A stretch of 64,000 bases of DNA. It comes from Massilia norwichensis (lineage in GTDB: Bacteria; Pseudomonadota; Gammaproteobacteria; Burkholderiales; Burkholderiaceae_D). The translations under genes and the position numbers were made by a program. Under the pieces are notes generated by a model. That model searched no databases and was not told the DNA's origin. It saw nothing but the letters and a program-made list of their open reading frames with translations. Location of the stretch: positions 1 through 64,000 of the forward strand of contig NZ_JANUGX010000003.1 in assembly GCF_024753245.1 (NCBI RefSeq), read 5' to 3'. Positions within the stretch are counted from its first letter, which is position 1; every line of letters starts with the position of its first letter. Positions 7,351 to 15,239 of the stretch are shown one piece after another.

Positions 7351-8367
7351 TCAAACGATGCCGAGCATTTTTATCAGGAAAAAACTGATGACTGCCAACG
7401 CCAGCAGCGACAACACGACAACTGCGGCGACCCGGCAACCGGCCCGCATGACTGAGCGCGCATCGACGCCGAGTCCGAGTGCGGCCATCGACATAATGGT
7501 GAGGAAATTCGCCGTCACGTGCATCGGCGCAATTGCCGCCTCTGGAATGGCGCCGAACGAGCGCAAGGTCAGCAGTAGCAAAAAGCCGACGATGAACCAC
7601 GGGACCATATGCGACAGCGCAGGACGACGACCACCTTCGCGCCGACCAATCAGCGACAGTACCAGCACGACTGGGCCCAGCATCAGCACCCGCACCAGTT
7701 TCACCAGGGTGCCGATGTGGACGCTGCTAAGCGATATCGATGAGGTCGCGGCCAGCACCTGGGGCACCGCGTAGACGGTCAGCCCGGCAAAGACACCGAA
7801 CTGCGTTGGTGAAAACGACAACAGTGACACCATTAGCGGCAGCACCAGCACCACGACAACGCCAAGCACGGCAGTGAAGGCGATCGCCGCAGCGACGTCC
7901 TTTCCATCCGCATCGATAACCGGGGCCACCGCGGCAATGGCAGAGTTACCGCAAATCGAATTGCCGCAGGCAATCAAGATGGCCATCTTGCGCGGCAGAC
8001 CAAAAGCACGGCCAAGGGCAAAGCTGAGCGCAATCGCGATGGCGACCACTGCCGCGATGCCGCTCATCAGACCGATGCCGTTTTCGAGCAGCGCACCGGC
8101 GCTGACCGAAGCGCCCAGCAGCACGACCGCGATTTCCAGCAATAATTTCGCACCGACTTGGATGCCGTCTTCGAAGCGAGTATCGAGCCGATGCACCGTC
8201 CGCACGGCGGTGCCTAGAAGAATGGCCAGCACCAGGCTTTCGAGCCATGCGTGGCCAAATAAAGCGCTTTCGATGTTTTCCATTGCGTAAGCTATCGCAG
8301 TAACCACAGCGCAAAGTGCCAAGCCTGGCAGCGCGTTGCGAACGAGTTTTAGTGGTTGCTTGACCAT
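7351..8367 (-). CDS. yeiH: YeiH-family putative sulfite/sulfur-oxyanion exporter
   Basis: An inner-membrane protein of 338 residues with about ten hydrophobic helices, belonging to the YeiH/UPF0324 family (Pfam Cons_hypoth698). Family-typical segments are LLLEIAVVLLGASVS, the loop ACGNSICGNSAIAAVAPVI, and TLVKLVRVLMLGPVV. YeiH is regulated in enterobacteria by the sulfite-sensing LysR protein YeiE and is thought to export sulfite or a related anion; transport has not been proved for most members. The ATG at 8367 has AGGAG at the right distance; the longer frame to 8469 runs over the neighbouring promoter. It is divergent from a YeiE-like gene, the same arrangement as elsewhere, and sits in a sulfite cassette. 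Confidence 0.85.
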   Translation of the reverse strand: MVKQPLKLVRNALPGLALCAVVTAIAYAMENIESALFGHAWLESLVLAILLGTAVRTVHRLDTRFEDGIQVGAKLLLEIAVVLLGASVSAGALLENGIGLMSGIAAVVAIAIALSFALGRAFGLPRKMAILIACGNSICGNSAIAAVAPVIDADGKDVAAAIAFTAVLGVVVVLVLPLMVSLLSFSPTQFGVFAGLTVYAVPQVLAATSSISLSSVHIGTLVKLVRVLMLGPVVLVLSLIGRREGGRRPALSHMVPWFIVGFLLLLTLRSFGAIPEAAIAPMHVTANFLTIMSMAALGLGVDARSVMRAGCRVAAVVVLSLLALAVISFFLIKMLGIV

Positions 8368-8473
8368 TTGCCGCTCCTGATTCTCGAATTCAATAGAACG
8401 ATTATCAAGTCGACAGATTGTTATGTCCATCTTACAATATCGAATATATCGTTCAATAGAATTGAACAATCAG
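8368..8473. promoter_or_regulatory. Divergent yeiH/yeiE-like promoter with LysR operator
   Basis: This 106-bp intergenic region holds a perfect inverted repeat GTTCAAT-AGA-ATTGAAC at 8451-8467 and a similar half, GAATTCAATAGAACG, at 8386-8400 next to the other gene. LysR regulators bind T-N11-A dyads in such divergent regions, so these are likely the operators for the adjacent LysR protein. The assignment comes from position and symmetry only. Confidence 0.6.
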
Positions 8474-9397
8474 ATGACACTAGAACAATTGCGGATTTTT
8501 GTTGAAGTCGCCGAGCGACAGCATTTGACCCAGGCCGCCGCAGTGTTGGCGCTCACCCCTTCAGCGGTAAGTGCTTCGATCAAGGTGCTGGAAGAACGCT
8601 ATGGTACTGCCCTATTCAATCGCGTCGGCCGCGGCATCGAGATCAGCGAAGCGGGCCGTATTTTCCTGATAGAAGCACGCCGCACGATCGCCAGCGCGCG
8701 CGCCGCCGAACTGACATTGGCCGAGCTGGGTGGAATGAAACGTGGCACGCTGACCATTCATGCGAGTCAGACTATCGCCAGCTATTGGCTACCCGAGTAC
8801 CTCGTGCAATTTCGCCAAGCGCATCCGGCGATCGCACTGAGCGTGACCATCGATAACACCCATAATGTCGCCCAAGCAGTGCTTCAGGGGGGCGCCGACC
8901 TTGGCTTTGTCGAGGGCGCCATCGACGAGCCGACACTATCGGTCGATGCCATCGCATCCGACCAGATCGTCGCTGTAGTCGCAGCGCACCATCCATGGGC
9001 TTCAGGGAGGAGGCTGCTGCACGCGGATCTTCTTGAGGCACAGTGGATCTTGCGCGAAAAGGGGTCCGGCACGCGCTCGGCGCTCGAGTGCGCACTTCAG
9101 GCGATGCATGTCGACTTCGATGCACTCGATATCGCACTCACATTGCCGTCCAACGAAGCGGTCCGCTCCGCTGTGATGGCCGGCAAGTTCGCCACCGCCA
9201 TGTCGGAACTGGTAGTAGCCTCGCATCTGCGGGCAGGTTTGCTGGCGAAAGCAAACATCGACTTGCCGGAGCGCGCGTTCTACATGTTGCGCCATCCCGA
9301 ACGGTACAAGACAAAGGCATCTCTGGCGCTGGAAGCGATGATCCGCCTCTCCCAAATAGCGCGCGACGAAACGCCTGCGAAAATTAATTTGAAATAG
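8474..9397 (+). CDS. LysR-family regulator, YeiE/CysB-like
   Basis: A 307-residue LysR transcription regulator. The N-terminal winged helix-turn-helix spans about residues 1-60 (MTLEQLRIFVEVAERQHLTQ, then AVSASIKVLEERYGTALFNR). The rest is a periplasmic-binding-like effector domain with the segment RGTLTIHASQTIASYWLPEYL. The nearest family I recognise is the YeiE group, which senses sulfite and controls the divergent yeiH. The start is taken at the ATG at 8474, where the LysR domain begins; an earlier ATG at 8423 lies inside the operator region. It is expected to bind the dyad at 8451-8467 and control yeiH, with sulfite as the probable effector by analogy. Confidence 0.82.
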   Translation: MTLEQLRIFVEVAERQHLTQAAAVLALTPSAVSASIKVLEERYGTALFNRVGRGIEISEAGRIFLIEARRTIASARAAELTLAELGGMKRGTLTIHASQTIASYWLPEYLVQFRQAHPAIALSVTIDNTHNVAQAVLQGGADLGFVEGAIDEPTLSVDAIASDQIVAVVAAHHPWASGRRLLHADLLEAQWILREKGSGTRSALECALQAMHVDFDALDIALTLPSNEAVRSAVMAGKFATAMSELVVASHLRAGLLAKANIDLPERAFYMLRHPERYKTKASLALEAMIRLSQIARDETPAKINLK

Positions 9398-9399
9398 AT

Positions 9400-9424
9400 G
9401 GAATAAATCATCCGCAGATCCGTT
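9400..9424 (+). promoter_or_regulatory. Candidate ECF sigma promoter
   Basis: Just after the LysR stop codon, GGAAT (9400-9404) and CGTT (9421-9424) are spaced by 16 bases. This resembles the GGAAC / CGTT arrangement of ECF-dependent promoters. It lies 55 bases before the first gene of the operon that encodes the ECF sigma factor itself, so autoregulation is plausible. The match is short and could be chance. Confidence 0.3.
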
Positions 9425-9478
9425 CACCTCGATAACACCGGTTTTTTCCGTCCGACTGACCCAACCAGGGAGAATTTC

Positions 9479-9907
9479 ATGAAACAAGCGACCTTCGCCG
9501 TCATCCTCGCTATCGCTTCGATCGGCAGCGCTGTCGCCAGCCCGATGAGCGATGCCGCGCAGATTCACTTTAGCGCCATTGGCGCCGGTGACACGTCCGT
9601 CATCATGCGTGGCTATGCCGACAACGCCCAGCTGACATGGGTCGGCGGGCCGCTTGACGGCATGTACGCCGGTTCCGATGCCATTCGCGCCACCTGGGAA
9701 AAGTTCGGCAAGGCTGTCGGGCCGGCGCGCGTGACTGTGCTTGCTCTGGAGGAATCGGCGAACCCAAAGGGTGCGACGATCGTCGCCAAGGTGCAGTTCG
9801 AAGGCAAGGCACAGGTCAATGTGCGCTATGTGCTGACCTACCGCGATGGCAAGCTGGTCAACGAAACCTGGCAGATCGATCCGAAACTGACCGCAGCAGC
9901 TTATTGA
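9479..9907 (+). CDS. Secreted NTF2/SnoaL-fold protein
   Basis: A 142-residue protein with a clear signal peptide (MKQATFAVILAIASIGSAVA) followed by an NTF2-like cone fold pattern: AAQIHFSAIGAGDTSVIMRGYADNA at the start of the domain, then a glycine-rich segment, and LTYRDGKLVNETWQIDPK at the end. It is the first gene of the ECF sigma operon, with GGGAG before the ATG. Such small periplasmic SnoaL-like proteins often precede ECF sigma genes, but the function here is unknown. Only 28 bases separate it from the sigma gene, supporting co-transcription. Confidence 0.75.
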   Translation: MKQATFAVILAIASIGSAVASPMSDAAQIHFSAIGAGDTSVIMRGYADNAQLTWVGGPLDGMYAGSDAIRATWEKFGKAVGPARVTVLALEESANPKGATIVAKVQFEGKAQVNVRYVLTYRDGKLVNETWQIDPKLTAAAY

Positions 9908-9935
9908 TTAATCGACCGATACTCCAGTGACATCC

Positions 9936-10442
9936 ATGCCCAATTCGCGCGACCAGCTGCTGGCCTGCATTCCCCGTCTGCGCCGCTATGCGCGGGCATT
10001 GGTCGGCGATCGGGCCGGCGCCGACGACCTGGTGCAGGACACGGTCGAGCGCGGATGGGGGAGACTGGCGTCATGGGAGGGTGGTAGCGATATGCGCGCA
10101 TGGTTGTTCAGCATCATGCACAACCTGCGTATCGACCAGGCGCGGCGGCCTTCAGTGCCGACGGAAGCGCTCAACGAGGAGACATCGATGGCACTAGCAC
10201 CTGGCAGTCCTTCAAGCGGACTCGAACTGCGCGACATGGAAACGGCCTTGCGTGCGCTGCCAGAGGAACAGCGTGAAATCCTGCTGCTGGTGGCCTTGGA
10301 AGAAATGAGTTACGACGACGTCGCGCAAACGCTCAAGATTCCCATCGGTACGGTCATGTCGCGCCTGTCGCGCGCGCGTGAAAAAATGCGCGCGAATATG
10401 GAAGGGAGAGCGTACATCGCACCCTTGAAGGTGGTCAAATGA
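9936..10442 (+). CDS. ECF-type RNA polymerase sigma factor
   Basis: A sigma-70 family factor with only regions 2 and 4, as in ECF sigma factors. Region 2 is seen near residues 8-75 (YARALVGDRAGADDLVQDTV and DMRAWLFSIMHNLRIDQARR). Region 4 is near residues 105-155 (LPEEQREILLLVALEEMSYD and GTVMSRLSRAREKMR). The ATG at 9936 is preferred; a GTG at 9927 adds three residues. The stop overlaps the start of the next gene (ATGA), which encodes its anti-sigma factor. Co-location with sulfite oxidase resembles the sulfite-responsive ECF factors RpoE1/RpoE4 of Sinorhizobium, which suggests a sulfite signal by analogy. Confidence 0.9.
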   Translation: MPNSRDQLLACIPRLRRYARALVGDRAGADDLVQDTVERGWGRLASWEGGSDMRAWLFSIMHNLRIDQARRPSVPTEALNEETSMALAPGSPSSGLELRDMETALRALPEEQREILLLVALEEMSYDDVAQTLKIPIGTVMSRLSRAREKMRANMEGRAYIAPLKVVK

Positions 10443-11236
10443 ATACCCTACCCATCACGGAAGCCGACTTGCACGCCTTCGTCGACGGCAAGCTGCCTGC
10501 CGCGCGCCGACTCGAGGTCGACGCCTATCTGGCGCAGCGCCCGGAAGAGGCGGAGCGGCTGCGCGCCTATACAGCGCAAAACGATGAACTGCGCGCGCTT
10601 TTCAATCCCGTGCTCGACGAAGCGGTGCCGGAGCGCTTAAGCGCAGCGCGACCGCGCCAGTGGCAATGGCAGCGGCTGGTAGCCGGTCTTGCCATCGCCC
10701 TGTTCAGCGGCACGACAGGGTGGCTGCTGCATGGCCAGCAGGCAGGCGAGATTCAGTACGCCCAAGGTGATTCCATGCAGGCCAGGCCGGCGCTGTACGT
10801 TGCCGGCTTGGCCCATCAGGCCGCAATCGCCCACGTTGTCTATAGCCCGGATGTCAAGCGGCCGGTGGAAATCGGGGCTGACCAGGAAGAGCAGCTAGTG
10901 GCATGGCTGTCCAAACGCCTCGGCACGGCAATTCGGCCACCCCGGCTGGGCAAACTCGGCTACGAGCTGATCGGTGGTCGCCTGCTCCCTGGCGCCCAAG
11001 GCGCGGTGGCGCAGTTCATGTACCACGACGCGACCGGGCAGCGCCTCACCTTGTACGTGTCGACCGACCAGGCGCACAACAAGGACACAGGTTTTCGCTT
11101 CGCCCAGGAGGGACCGGTGAATGTGTTTTATTGGATCGACGGCAAATTCGGCTATGCGCTGTCGGCTGGAATTAACAAGGCCGAACTGGCGCGCGTTGCC
11201 ACCGCCGTGTACGACCAACTGGAGAAACCGTCATGA
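10439..11236 (+). CDS. Membrane anti-sigma factor
   Basis: A 265-residue protein with an N-terminal anti-sigma helical domain (ITEADLHAFVDGKLPAARRL, then QRPEEAERLRAYTAQNDELR). One transmembrane helix lies near residues 80-95 (VAGLAIALFSGTTGWLL) and a large C-terminal periplasmic domain follows. No HxxxCxxC zinc motif is present, so it is not a ZAS-type anti-sigma. It overlaps the sigma gene by four bases and the next gene by four bases, indicating strict co-translation. It should hold the sigma factor at the membrane until a periplasmic signal is sensed. The signal is unproven; sulfite is suggested by the downstream enzymes. Confidence 0.85.
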   Translation: MNTLPITEADLHAFVDGKLPAARRLEVDAYLAQRPEEAERLRAYTAQNDELRALFNPVLDEAVPERLSAARPRQWQWQRLVAGLAIALFSGTTGWLLHGQQAGEIQYAQGDSMQARPALYVAGLAHQAAIAHVVYSPDVKRPVEIGADQEEQLVAWLSKRLGTAIRPPRLGKLGYELIGGRLLPGAQGAVAQFMYHDATGQRLTLYVSTDQAHNKDTGFRFAQEGPVNVFYWIDGKFGYALSAGINKAELARVATAVYDQLEKPS

Positions 11237-11685
11237 CCTTAATGAACCGTCCCTTGTACCTTCGACGCTTGGCCACGTTCGCCGTTGCCGCCCTGATTGG
11301 CGCTAGTGCTCTCGGACAGGCCATGGCCCACCATCATGGCCAGTCGCCAGCGGCAAAGCCCCCCGTATTTATCGCCAGCACGGCCAAGCCGTTTGCCGCG
11401 CTGACGGACGATGCCATGGCCGTCATGGATGACGGCATGAAGCGCGCGCCAATGAATGGCGTTGCGGAACATGATTTCGTGACGATGATGATTCCGCACC
11501 ACCAGGGCGCCATCGACATGGCGAAAGCGCTCCTGCTCACCACCAAGGATCCTGAATTGCGCAACGTCGCCCAAGGCATCATCACGGAACAGCAAAACGA
11601 AATCAACATTATGCAGGCCTGGTTGCAGCGCTACCAATCGGCTCAGGCAAAAGTTGCTCCCACTTCGATCACCAAGAAAGAATAA
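11233..11685 (+). CDS. DUF305 family secreted protein
   Basis: A 150-residue exported protein. The signal peptide ends near AMAHHHG, and the DUF305 signature HDFVTMMIPHHQGAIDMAK is near the middle. DUF305 proteins are four-helix, ferritin-like and often found next to metal or copper genes; the paired His residues of IPHHQ may bind metal. The start overlaps the anti-sigma stop. It stands between the sigma/anti-sigma pair and the beta-propeller gene, so it belongs to the same transcript. Biochemical function is unknown. Confidence 0.85.
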   Translation: MTLMNRPLYLRRLATFAVAALIGASALGQAMAHHHGQSPAAKPPVFIASTAKPFAALTDDAMAVMDDGMKRAPMNGVAEHDFVTMMIPHHQGAIDMAKALLLTTKDPELRNVAQGIITEQQNEINIMQAWLQRYQSAQAKVAPTSITKKE

Positions 11686-11688
11686 ATC

Positions 11689-13083
11689 ATGCAACTCCGT
11701 CACTGCGTTTTCTCGTTGACCGTCAGCAGCCTGCTCACCGCCTCCGCGTTTGCCGCTCCTGGCGCGCAAGACCGCGTCTACACCGCTGACCAGAATACCA
11801 ATACCGTTTCAGTGATCAACCCGGCGACCAATTTGCTGCTCGGCCAGATCAAACTGGGCAACCAGCGTCCGGACGTGTTGTCGCCGCTATACAAGGGCGA
11901 GATCAATGTGCACGGCCTGGGCTTTTCGCCCGACCACAAGACCCTGATTGCCATTTCAAACGGCTCTAACTCGGTGGCATTCATCGACACGGCGACCAAC
12001 AAGGTCAAAGGAATCACCTATATCGGTCGCTCGCCCCATGAAGGGTTTTTCACTGCCGACGGCCGCGAAGTCTGGGCGGTGGTGCGCGGCGAAGACTACA
12101 TCTCGGTGATCGACCCGGTCACCTTCAAGGAGAAAAAGCGGATCGAGACGACCGCCGGCCCCGGCATGGTGCAGTTCCTGCCGAACGGCAAGCTGGCGTT
12201 CGTCGTCTCCAGCTTCAATCCCGTGGTCGACGTGATCGACATGAAGTCGCACAAGGTCATCAAGCACATTAAGGTCGTCAGCCCGTTCTCGCCGTTCCTT
12301 CAGTTCACCCCTGATTTCAAGGAAATGTGGATGACGCACAAGGATGCCGGCAAAGTGACGCGCATCGATACTGCCAGCCTGGAAGTAAAGGGCGTCATCG
12401 ATACCGGCTTCATTACCAACCACTTGGCGTTCGCGAAGACTGCGGCTGGCACCCGTGCTTACGTAACGATCGGCGGTGAGAATGTCGTCAAGGTGTACAC
12501 CACCGACGCCACGCCGACGCTGGTTGCGACGATCCCTACCGGCGCGTTGCCCCACGGCATCTGGACCTCCGACGACGGCACACGTCTGTATGTGGGACTT
12601 GAAAACGGCGACGCGGTCGATGTCATCGACAGCGCCACCAACAAGGTGATTGCGCGCGCACCGGTCGGCCAGGCGCCGCAGGCACTGGTGTACGTTTCGA
12701 ACGCCGTGCCGCACGGCGACGGCATGACCAACCTGGTCCCGCGCGCCAACAGCGAGCCAATCAACATTGCGCTTAAACCCGCTGCCGGCGAGGCCAAGGG
12801 ATTCGTTGTGGCCCGTAACCTGGGCGTGGTGGACGCGCTGGAAGTGTCGCTGTTCAAACTCAAGCCGCAGACCGCGTACAGCGTGTACGTCACCGGCCAG
12901 GCCGCGCCGGTGGCCAGTTTCAAGACGAATCCGATGGGGATGGCGAACGGCACTGCGATCGGACCGATGCGCGCCGTGAGCAACAGCCTCAACGACAAGG
13001 CCGCGACGGCGAGTCGCATCCTGGTGATGGAAGGGGACGTGGCCGTCGATCCACAAAAAGCCGTATTGAGTAGCGTGCAGTAA
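11689..13083 (+). CDS. Periplasmic YncE-like beta-propeller protein
   Basis: A secreted protein of 464 residues. After the signal peptide (ending ASAFAAPG) come repeated blades of the YVTN/YncE type, such as VYTADQNTNTVSVINPATN, VAFIDTATNKVKGITYIG, ISVIDPVTFKEKKRIET and VDVIDSATNKVIARAPVG. This is consistent with a seven-bladed propeller over about residues 25-340. The last 110 residues form a separate C-terminal domain of unknown type. The gene starts three bases after the DUF305 stop. YncE-like proteins have no settled function; here it may serve as a scaffold or electron-transfer partner of the sulfite oxidase system, which is inference. Confidence 0.8.
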   Translation: MQLRHCVFSLTVSSLLTASAFAAPGAQDRVYTADQNTNTVSVINPATNLLLGQIKLGNQRPDVLSPLYKGEINVHGLGFSPDHKTLIAISNGSNSVAFIDTATNKVKGITYIGRSPHEGFFTADGREVWAVVRGEDYISVIDPVTFKEKKRIETTAGPGMVQFLPNGKLAFVVSSFNPVVDVIDMKSHKVIKHIKVVSPFSPFLQFTPDFKEMWMTHKDAGKVTRIDTASLEVKGVIDTGFITNHLAFAKTAAGTRAYVTIGGENVVKVYTTDATPTLVATIPTGALPHGIWTSDDGTRLYVGLENGDAVDVIDSATNKVIARAPVGQAPQALVYVSNAVPHGDGMTNLVPRANSEPINIALKPAAGEAKGFVVARNLGVVDALEVSLFKLKPQTAYSVYVTGQAAPVASFKTNPMGMANGTAIGPMRAVSNSLNDKAATASRILVMEGDVAVDPQKAVLSSVQ

Positions 13084-13096
13084 GCAAATCACGACA

Positions 13097-13111
13097 ATAC
13101 TGTGGCAGTAT
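13097..13111. promoter_or_regulatory. Inverted repeat before sorA
   Basis: ATACTG-TGG-CAGTAT is a perfect 6-bp dyad in the 65-bp gap between the beta-propeller gene and the sulfite oxidase gene. It may be a regulator site or a short RNA hairpin that tunes expression of the last two genes. Nothing else distinguishes these options. Confidence 0.35.
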
Positions 13112-13148
13112 CGAGCTAACCGATTTCACAATAATAACGGAGACCAGT

Positions 13149-14402
13149 ATGGCGAAGAACTCGTTGATATTGACGGCGGAGGCGTTGCGGCGCCGTTCCT
13201 TTATGAGGCAGGCCGGCACGCTCGGTGCCGCCGGCGTGTTCGGCAGTCCGGTATTGAGCGCGCTCGCGGCGGAGGCAGGCCACGTCACGCTGCCGTTTGA
13301 AAACGGCGAGCGCGAACTGGTCGTGTATCCTCAAAAGCGGCCGCTGATCCTGCTGACCGCCCGTCCGCCGCAGCTGGAAACTCCGTTCAGTGTGTTCAAC
13401 GAATCGGTGATTACGCCGAACGATGCGTTTTTCGTCCGATATCACTGGAGCGGCATTCCCACCGCGATCGATGCGCAAACATACCGTCTCAAAGTCGGCG
13501 GCAATGTTAATACGCCGCTGGAGCTCTCGCTCGCCGACCTCAAGCAAATGGCTGACGCCACCGAACTGGTTGCCGTGAACCAGTGTTCCGGTAACAGCCG
13601 CGGCCACCTGTCGCCGCGCGCCAACGGCGGCCAGCTATCGAATGGTGCCATGGGCAACGCACGCTGGACTGGCGTGCCGCTACGCAAGGTGCTGGAAAAG
13701 GCCGGCGTCAAGGCCGGGTCGGTACAGGTCTCGTTCAACGGCCTTGACACGCCGCCCGTTGGCGACGGGCCCGATTTCATGAAGGCGCTCAATATCGACC
13801 ATGCGCTCGACGGCGAAGTCATGTTGGCCTGGCAAATGAACGGTGCCGATCTGCCGATGTTGAATGGCTACCCACTGCGCCTGGTGGTGCCCGGCTACTA
13901 CGGCACCTATTGGGTCAAGCATCTGTCCGACATTACCGTGACCGACAAGGTATTCGACGGATTTTGGATGAGCACGGCCTATCGCATCCCCGACAATCAG
14001 TGCGCCTGTACCGAGCCGGGAAAGGCGCCGACCAAGACCGTCCCGATCAATCGCCTCAACGTGCGCTCGTTCGTGACCAGCCTGACCGACGGCATGCACG
14101 TCAAGGTCGGGCGCCAGACGGTGGTGCGCGGGATTGCGTTCGACGGCGGCTACGGCGTGAATGAGGTGGCGTTTTCGTCCGACGGTGGCAAGAACTGGCA
14201 AGCCGCACAACTGGGCAAGGACCTGGGGCGCTATTCTTTTCGAGAGTGGAGCGCGGCGTTCACGCCGAAACAAAAAGGAAACCACGAACTGCTGGTTCGG
14301 GCGGGCAACCGGATCGGTCAAGGCCAACCCGCGAGCGCCCTGTGGAACCCTGCCGGCTACATGCGCAATGTGGTCGAATCGACGCGCGTCGTCGCGGTAT
14401 AA
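13149..14402 (+). CDS. sorA: Sulfite oxidase-family molybdoenzyme (SorA-like)
   Basis: A molybdopterin enzyme of the sulfite oxidase family that probably oxidises sulfite to sulfate in the periplasm. The N-terminus has a twin-arginine signal (RRSFMRQAG at residues 15-23), as expected for export after cofactor loading. The catalytic domain shows NDAFFVRYHW and the segment VAVNQCSGNSRG, in which Cys146 should ligate molybdenum. WVKHLSDITVTD ends the core, and a C-terminal Ig-like dimerisation domain has VNEVAFSSDGGKNW. The length (417 residues) fits the family. A cytochrome c gene follows after 11 bases, as in sorAB systems. It is the last but one gene of the ECF operon or has its own promoter in the 65-bp gap. 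Confidence 0.9.
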   Translation: MAKNSLILTAEALRRRSFMRQAGTLGAAGVFGSPVLSALAAEAGHVTLPFENGERELVVYPQKRPLILLTARPPQLETPFSVFNESVITPNDAFFVRYHWSGIPTAIDAQTYRLKVGGNVNTPLELSLADLKQMADATELVAVNQCSGNSRGHLSPRANGGQLSNGAMGNARWTGVPLRKVLEKAGVKAGSVQVSFNGLDTPPVGDGPDFMKALNIDHALDGEVMLAWQMNGADLPMLNGYPLRLVVPGYYGTYWVKHLSDITVTDKVFDGFWMSTAYRIPDNQCACTEPGKAPTKTVPINRLNVRSFVTSLTDGMHVKVGRQTVVRGIAFDGGYGVNEVAFSSDGGKNWQAAQLGKDLGRYSFREWSAAFTPKQKGNHELLVRAGNRIGQGQPASALWNPAGYMRNVVESTRVVAV

Positions 14403-14413
14403 GGGGAACCACA

Positions 14414-15052
14414 TTGAAACATCCACTGATTTGCTCTCTGTTCACCATCAGTCTGATGGCTGCGGCCCCAGCTTTCGCCCTCGACATTCAGCTTCCGCCT
14501 GAAACTGCTGTCTTCAAACCCAGCGAGTTGCCGGGATATGCGCTGGCCCAGCGCAACTGCATGACATGTCACTCGGTCCATTACATCCAGTCGCAGCCCA
14601 CCACATCGCCGCGCGGCTACTGGGATGCCACCGTGAGAAAGATGAAGAAACCGTTCGGTGCGCAATTCTCAGACGCGGATATCCCGGACATGGTCGATTA
14701 CCTGGTCAAGACCTACGGTGCCGAACGCAGTAACGCAGTGCCGATTGCGAACGCGGCGATAAAGCCAGCTGCAGTTGCACCGAAGGCCGGCGCCACCGCA
14801 GCAATCGATACGAAAGCGTTGCTTGCCGCAAATGCTTGCATGGGATGTCATTCGATCGACAAAAAGGTCGTCGGGCCGGCATTCAAGGAAGTGGTGGCAA
14901 AGTACAAGGGCAAGGCAGACGCGGTATCACTGGTGGCGAGGAATATTCGAGCGGGCGGCGCTGGCAAATGGGGGCCTGTACCGATGCCAGCTTTCTCCCA
15001 ACTGAGCGAGGGCGAAGCGATGGCCTTGGCGCATTATGTCCTGGCGCAATGA
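14414..15052 (+). CDS. sorB: Diheme cytochrome c, SorB-like electron acceptor
   Basis: A secreted c-type cytochrome of 212 residues. The TTG start at 14414 follows AAGGGGAA and opens a signal peptide ending in APAFA. Two heme motifs are seen: CMTCH at residues 49-53, in a domain resembling SorB (QRNCMTCHSVHYIQSQP), and CMGCH at 142-146, in a domain resembling cytochrome c551/c552. The second domain has VGPAF and the Met ligand in WGPVPMPAFS. Usual SorB subunits have one heme, so this looks like a fusion of SorB with a small c551-type cytochrome. It should take electrons from SorA and pass them to the respiratory chain. Confidence 0.87.
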   Translation: MKHPLICSLFTISLMAAAPAFALDIQLPPETAVFKPSELPGYALAQRNCMTCHSVHYIQSQPTTSPRGYWDATVRKMKKPFGAQFSDADIPDMVDYLVKTYGAERSNAVPIANAAIKPAAVAPKAGATAAIDTKALLAANACMGCHSIDKKVVGPAFKEVVAKYKGKADAVSLVARNIRAGGAGKWGPVPMPAFSQLSEGEAMALAHYVLAQ

Positions 15053-15201
15053 ATTTGATGCCATCCCCTTCTTGTAGACGCCTTTACTGAGCATGCCCGC
15101 CGGGGACGTGCTTCGCGCCATGCCGTCGCTCGCCCCGGCACAGCCGGGGGCCGGCCGGTGCTGCTTTTCAACAACGGGCAAGCGGGCGCTGAGACAAATC
15201 A

Positions 15202-15239
15202 GGGGTTTGAGGTGCAGTGGAACGGAAAACCGGGTTAAG
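15202..15239 (+). repeat. Left inverted repeat of an inner Tn3 unit
   Basis: A 38-bp sequence starting GGGGTTTGAGGTGCAGTGGA and ending CCGGGTTAAG, of the Tn3-family GGGG...TAAG type but different from the outer repeats. It overlaps the stop codon of tnpR. No matching partner occurs after the tnpA at 18635-21628, so the right end of this unit has been lost. Confidence 0.75.

Noticed and set aside
11956..13092. Minus-strand open frame of 378 codons over the beta-propeller gene
   Set aside because: Antisense shadow rich in Arg, His and Asp, with no domain or ribosome site; the plus-strand gene has a signal peptide and repeats.
15053..15201. Open stretch between sorB and the inner Tn3 repeat, checked for a gene
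   Set aside because: No frame with a start, ribosome site or recognisable domain; a plus frame running into the repeat (ending WNGKPG) appears to be chance.
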